A stretch of DNA of 64,000 nt, taken from positions 1 to 64,000 of the forward strand of contig JAEUIN010000203.1 in assembly GCA_016793115.1 (NCBI GenBank), in the 5' to 3' direction. The position numbers and the translations under genes are program-made. Below the pieces are notes generated by a model. The model was given only the letters and a program-made list of their open reading frames with translations. It ran no database searches and had not been told where the DNA came from. This stretch comes from Planctomycetaceae bacterium. GTDB taxonomy: Bacteria; Planctomycetota; Planctomycetia; Pirellulales; PNKZ01. This document shows positions 62,901-64,000 of the stretch, piece by piece (position 1 is the stretch's first letter; each line of letters opens with the position of its first letter).

Positions 62901-64000
62901 CGGTGCTGGTACCGGTTTGGTTTGCGAGAATCGTCGCACCGTTGGTCGTACCGCCGAGCGTGACGACCTTGTTCGTCGTGACGTCCGCGGGCAGAAGATT
63001 GTGGCCGATGATTTCCAACGTGCCCGGCAAGCCGGCGTTCGCCCCGCTTAGTCCGTTGGCGCCTATCTTAATCGCGGAGGAATTGTCGTTATTGAGCGAG
63101 CGGAAATCGGTGATCGCCAGCGTGCCCCCTTCGATATTCGTCGCGCCGCCGAAGTTGGAAGCCGTTCCGAGAATCGTTAACGTTCCTGAGCCGCGCTTCG
63201 TCAGATTGTGGTCGCCGTTAGACGCGCGAACGCTCCCCATAATCAACGCGCTGCCGTTACCGTTGAACAGCGCCGTCCGGGCCGTGGAATTGGTGTTCGA
63301 CCAGAAGTTGCCTTCGAACGTCACCAAACCGTTGCCGGCAAGATTAAACGTATTGTCGCCGGCCAGGTTCGAGTTGGCCATGTTACCGCCGAACGTCACG
63401 CCATATCCGCTGCGACCGTTAATGACGATGGTCTCCGTCGCATCGATCGTGAGTTGTGCGAACCTGACGGCCTGATTCAGCATCAGGCCGCCCGGCGCGT
63501 GATCGACATAGATCGTGCCGCCGTTGTCGACGCGCACTTTGCGATCGTCAAAGTCTAACGTGTCGGTGCGAATCTCCAGTGTGCCGGACTGCAAGTCGAC
63601 GCCGCTGGTCGACGTGCTGGTTCCCAGGCCCAAACCCGACGACACTCGCAAGTATCCGCCGTTGACGACGACGATGCCGGTAAAGGTATTCGTACCCTTC
63701 AGTTCGAGCGAACCGCCGCCGGTCTTGGTGAGATTCCCCGCACCGTCGATCGAACCGATGACGAGCCAATTGCCGTTGCCGGTAAACGTCGTAGTTTGTC
63801 CCGACGGTCCCAGCGTCACGCCGCCGGTGATTGTCGCCAGACCAAACGTGGAGGCGAGGTTCGTGCCGCTCGCCGTTACGGGAACGCCCCCGACGGGACT
63901 CAGACCGGTCGGGTCGCCGCCGGTCGCGACCAAGCCGGTGAACGTGTTGTTGCCGACGCTCACCAGGGCATTACCGTCTCCCGTCGGACCGCCGCCGGTG
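50989..64000 (-). CDS. giant autotransporter-type strand-repeat protein with PEP-CTERM-like end (5' end outside window)
   Basis: An open frame of more than 4,330 codons running off the right edge with no stop, so the N-terminus is missing. It is built of more than twenty copies of a strand repeat of the autotransporter-associated type, such as LTKTGGGSLELKGTNTFTG, NTYTGSTTIVDGTL, NTYSGTTTVSVGAL and AYTGTTWINQGTL, which fold as a right-handed beta helix. The composition is Gly, Thr, Ser, Asn and Asp rich. The C-terminus has a sorting signal: VPEPGSLILIIFAGLG, then YQRRRLS, like PEP-CTERM, and a 17-residue tail (to MPKKSLK). No outer-membrane beta-barrel follows, so it is not a classical type V autotransporter. 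I see only one cysteine, in the tail. The likely role is a surface or matrix protein. Confidence 0.92.
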   Translation of the reverse strand, partial: TGGGPTGDGNALVSVGNNTFTGLVATGGDPTGLSPVGGVPVTASGTNLASTFGLATITGGVTLGPSGQTTTFTGNGNWLVIGSIDGAGNLTKTGGGSLELKGTNTFTGIVVVNGGYLRVSSGLGLGTSTSTSGVDLQSGTLEIRTDTLDFDDRKVRVDNGGTIYVDHAPGGLMLNQAVRFAQLTIDATETIVINGRSGYGVTFGGNMANSNLAGDNTFNLAGNGLVTFEGNFWSNTNSTARTALFNGNGSALIMGSVRASNGDHNLTKRGSGTLTILGTASNFGGATNIEGGTLAITDFRSLNNDNSSAIKIGANGLSGANAGLPGTLEIIGHNLLPADVTTNKVVTLGGTTNGATILANQTGTSTGLTFMADVVVAADGDKSLTLGGANVLDNALLGVIPDSGAGATSLVKIGGGTWLLGGANTYTGSTTIVDGTLKLRANGGASTIVGDTSAITFGEIEGAAGGALEFVGAAGESHVEQLGALIASAGDAAVRLSPGLGGTASLAFASATLQNGAAVNFVVPNGGGTISVAGQTDGFWTARTTLNDADFGYLENGLLRAPLYDVDAGFVTAGAALADGMHNLVLGNANSAAVTIASLKVVGSQSLVQSGLLTIASGLDGAGGIVATGGSVGLTGVGVTTGGAGDLVIRVAGLTDVLTLSAPLTSSTTGGLTKTGVGTLIVDAVNDQTGVTNINAGVVQLTSAGRLSANSQVLNLRQAAVLDLNGQTTATGDSTASIGEFNGRGLVTNSSVDDATLVVGGGNGGGAYYGTVQDGLGRVSVTKLGTGAQTWTGLSTYTGATTLLSTGKVTVTTLADIGRASGIGAGDDASDATNAASLVFGGASSSSPAGLNYAGTASVSTNRLFTLAGTASNSGGSLIANGFNHAALIFSNTAPIAYAEGATGAKILNLDGGSQGDNRLNPRLVDNTNDGTSLHVYKNGTGLWILGNDANSYSGLTRLNRGTLRAYDGLSLPTASNLFFASTGSNTSVFESSGLFTRELGAGAGQVRWSASANGGFAAAEAKLTVELGNAGETLTWAAGDFVATTLVLNSTTALAEVEFVNGIDLAGATRTLRVDDNSTSGGDFATLSGVISGGAGSGLTKIGSGILQLIGRNTYTGDTLINGGTVRVVEFGSTTDTTSNFGAGTNVLTVGAGTTTSTLAYVGAGELSDRLIRIGGTTASVIFEASGSGPLVLTNVVNAATGSGTKTFYLRGDSSDANEIRSVLTDNSAGGRMNLTKDDNGTWILSGANTYSGTTTVSVGALGLGVDSTMSGGDVSSGPVGTGLLVVSNGSLFADGGDRVLDNVVRLNGATTMNVVGSYSLTLNGGLSIGATTSSTIPAITNSLPQGKLFTINSPTLTGPDTATRNIIFNGGGDTILNAAVSDSTAGGVVNLIYNGYGGLTLGGSNGPSTYSGDTTLSSGTLRIGVDEALPSGVGKGDLTINPAEGLTAVLDLNGHTQTLNGLVASSLGLTTIDNTSATPAHLIVGARDSAVAFVGGLANSGDGTLSLTKTGSETAIFSQGVFAHRGSTVVEGGVLRLAADVTATSSLEVVGAGSMLSLTGGLSGAGGIAAVRVGGGATLSLLDGAGARLLNLTTLDLGSIGTGTTTLRLNVGDLDAAGDGAQTDLLRLLNGGTLLLGNTVTFDLSDAGLNPGTTYTLLESLGGGLLAGSLAASDYLLGNAPGGFTSLSLNVTDNVVQLTTGTLVTGDLFWTGTVNAAWNADLANWSSSKGGSAAASLPGAGTNVVFQADSAVGGGELATTLEQNFRINSMRFEASTDPTDTPTAVTIAAGADPVYRLQIAPQAATDGILLAAGGPQNVEIAAPLKLGASQTWTVADAGAQLTISGPLSGEGTLLTSGTGTVSITSAASGTFALSEVVVQAGALAVGDLNALGNAALGNAAPITVEAGGLFYYSDSTAGNFLNDITLAGGTLSAAGANHTYGGHVSVVADSLISTRDAGTTPTTVRTIVLSGELSGAGGLTLQGNPAIAAGNSVTGTVVLMTANPNWTGGATIEQGAFDLRNELSLGTGPVTIHTGRILFKGATNSTWNMLAGGLTIDGATGNAVGELHSDSQGTAGQFTTNLVGDIALGGGGAAPILRLYQTDVSSNFRISGNVLLRADATIHSVGAATAYTGQENVVAGVISEAGPGFGLNVNSDTTWGQSRYQVLRLDGANTFSGGIFVRAGVLAYSTVSDNGGGPSNLGQGTDGISLQGGILRFVGTTDQTTNRAIKLLASSTLDASGENGAVITYRGDIDAASSASTLTLVGTGSGTISGKIVQSGTSTDLTVSSGTWTISGTANNFSDDVFVTGETSVLNLAATGTLNYGNTSSNGLYARAGGTINLLADDVSGVGASGGLDYILTDSGVGTFNTNTFRIATPRIDVGTSTLGNEGRFIGSGTIDVQYTGTTYSGGIRTFRGSISANLAGTASFLKQGLGEVVLSGNNSGLVGTVATRLDSGSLVLDFTGDNNSKLNVNAVLDLRGVTLRMIGNATVDSVQTVPSTTLGNGGASRLEIVPSADRSATLALGTIGRSNNSSDGTLRIVAPANGFVTSTTNNGSAGLLGASGYVTIEDGTGTYFAVNDQSVVDGDGNFVSGNIVALKYAAAKNDVAAWALGDHVTDDAAGFAGALAGANINSLRFNAAVGSTLTLEAGGGLNIASGGLLITGEVVGPTAILGGTIYTSTTELIITHDAVAQPLTISSWIRQSNALTKSGEGTLILNGTNTYEQETELQNGTLIAVGGHAVGDLSLVNLSDDHATMFQILDDETIGRLAGGNAAVGTEIGVVDFGVHTLTVNQTGSTTYAGVLQGTGRFVKQGVGNLALTGNTQSGFTGDLIVNEGLLYVGGSTGRLSGVAAFTINKSGAFMVDNNDNSSPNDRIADNAAFNLHSADGTFSGEFKPRGLTMRTDDNNSNETETIGLLTFGSGASYVSLETGTGSNSFTGYLAADWLRSGGATLSARGEQLGATSGPRTQFKIVDGDAEAAFITSGNLVGGSGTAGTPTRSIVPWAIGQSFGSANLSDSDMGDTFVTYVDDVGLVPLDLATDYRTFSSKTSIQDNIRESLANDLLGLIGQSINSLAVHNMNTAASTIQLLGGGAGQSLVNNTGAFLFTQNTASDASSSHNLILDGFDAGVLVGGDEYVFFVVNPNADESTTARLTAAIRSPLGSAADITKSGRGTLVLTGLNTAGGGTFATTINEGILEIADLDNIGGAAGELNFAGGTLRLAVGFSDGDLSTRAIVFQPGGGAIDDQGRDLTFAAGLGTGLGGYTKLGGGRLTLNAAADYLGSTQILGGSVYLNADDAIGRGDLTLADGTTLEIGSHSIDVGLVTLQGVGATLSGSGAVHASRGFVVESNAFLSAQLSGDGGFLKTTASEAYLVGMNSFSGTVEIRGGALYFNSVTPVGGGPSALGAPSSGEAGVIRMGLGSAVTELNYVGYGDTTDRVIGMQGGSSGSVTIVADGGGGLVLGGVTGLATGTKTLTLRGSSPYDNGVGRIVNGAAVINVLKDQTTTWELLEANAYTGTTWINQGTLRMRADQFLSGALYFGNANSVTTGGLLDLADVDASFGSMIVQINNFMEVARVNVTSGHTLELRGNVRIGSTAGGSLTQFSASGGGSFVVDNPNNNGLFEIGGNVSAGNRAIADFTGLSSFTVLLNPMNGTFRVNPASGTNVDGAYSTMYLPTMGAGDVMIRANVFAVGMGGQNNGSVGQLNSVFLGVGVNTIHANMINIGTGSRDVGSVAFQGPGSIIVRAADGVSPAAFNMGTSTGTTGITGALGNSFDVTGHDADLLFSTVTIGTQNRTNVLNNYFGFNQGTLVMESLMMSTKGSGGSTTTSTMDLGGGVVTIGAGSGAAVTLATNTGPGSAVAYLNIIGSQVSVTGDIVKGANSGTGTSAATLKLSGTTSVLDLNGFQIGSAAGTIAFIAEAGTLRNLAELNGGASFVKSGGAFDRLTLDTANAYTGSTEVNYGTLRVAHDQALGGAGAGTTVAQFAALELAGGIAVGPEALSIEGDGIFGAGALRNAFGDNSYAGAITITSAARINSDSNTLILSGGLSGEAVPLTFGGQGNVVIAGGNIGIGGGTLTKDGGGALSLNIVADYSGATTVASGTFNGDGALANSNLVVQGGATLSAGYDADGMNNNGVGALSAASAEWNDGARFVFDFAGVDSTTTSAGTDWDLLSITGSLTLDPSALYAVDVFAWTGADGVYGANAGAIESVFDPSAIVSDEVDDDSTDRYAYRWLWVEADSLTGITQEGVLQNFLVDSSGVFGDGAGYSAAPAGSFWVSSYGGNLYLNYSAVPEPGSLILIIFAGLGSALYQRRRLSNTLSNRCRMPKKSLK

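Noticed and set aside
51052..63558. Many plus-strand open frames across the giant repeat gene
   Set aside because: They are shadows of the repeat codons on the minus strand; none shows a domain or an independent start signal.

Overview
The window is high-GC bacterial chromosome that looks like a planctomycete, probably of the Pirellulales type. No rRNA or ribosomal marker is present, so this rests on gene content: a ThuA/dehydrogenase/CxxCH cytochrome fusion, a XylR-like LacI/AraC regulator beside a Gfo/Idh oxidoreductase, a sulfatase, a SASA-type esterase, an ECF sigma factor linked to a zinc-ribbon Ser/Thr kinase, and a giant PEP-CTERM protein with autotransporter-type strand repeats.

Layout. 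1-1460 is gene-poor and partly decayed: one small conserved gene and a frameshifted remnant, next to the 3' end of a tRNA-Leu(CAG). 1.8-5.8 kb holds hisE-hisG, a convergent TlpA-like thioredoxin, a CNNM/CBS membrane protein and a CYTH protein. 5.9-12.8 kb holds a secreted CocE-like hydrolase and a two-gene heavy-metal RND efflux system. 12.9-19.9 kb is a divergent catabolic unit: a XylR-like regulator facing a Gfo/Idh gene that overlaps a 1487-residue ThuA/dehydrogenase/HEAT/cytochrome c protein, with repeated TCTCAT boxes between them. 20.4-24.5 kb (minus) encodes ECF sigma factor, Ser/Thr kinase and secreted protein; the last two share a homologous DUF1349-like domain. Two degenerate tRNA-like sequences lie at 24.69-24.84 kb.

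The most unusual region is 25.1-32.3 kb: a tight four-gene operon of a GAF-TM-HlyD protein, a secreted HlyD adaptor, a PqqD-like/M50 zinc protease/HlyD fusion, and a truncated SecA-like ATPase. I read it as a candidate uncharacterised export or envelope-processing machine. 32.4-40.4 kb holds a methyltransferase and a minus-strand cluster of transglutaminases with a circularly permuted ATP-grasp/alpha-E protein. 40.8-45.4 kb holds a methyltransferase, a SASA esterase, a Gly/Tyr-rich secreted peptide and a sulfatase.

45.7-50.6 kb (minus) runs glucose dehydrogenase, GH15 glucoamylase-like enzyme, HPP membrane protein and a Ca2+/H+ exchanger split by a one-base frameshift, followed by the remnant of a FAD/NAD oxidoreductase. 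From 50,989 to the right edge lies the 3' part of one enormous gene (over 4,300 codons here) for a repeat-rich surface protein with a PEP-CTERM-like anchor; its 5' end is outside the window. I saw no CRISPR array, intact insertion sequence or integrase.
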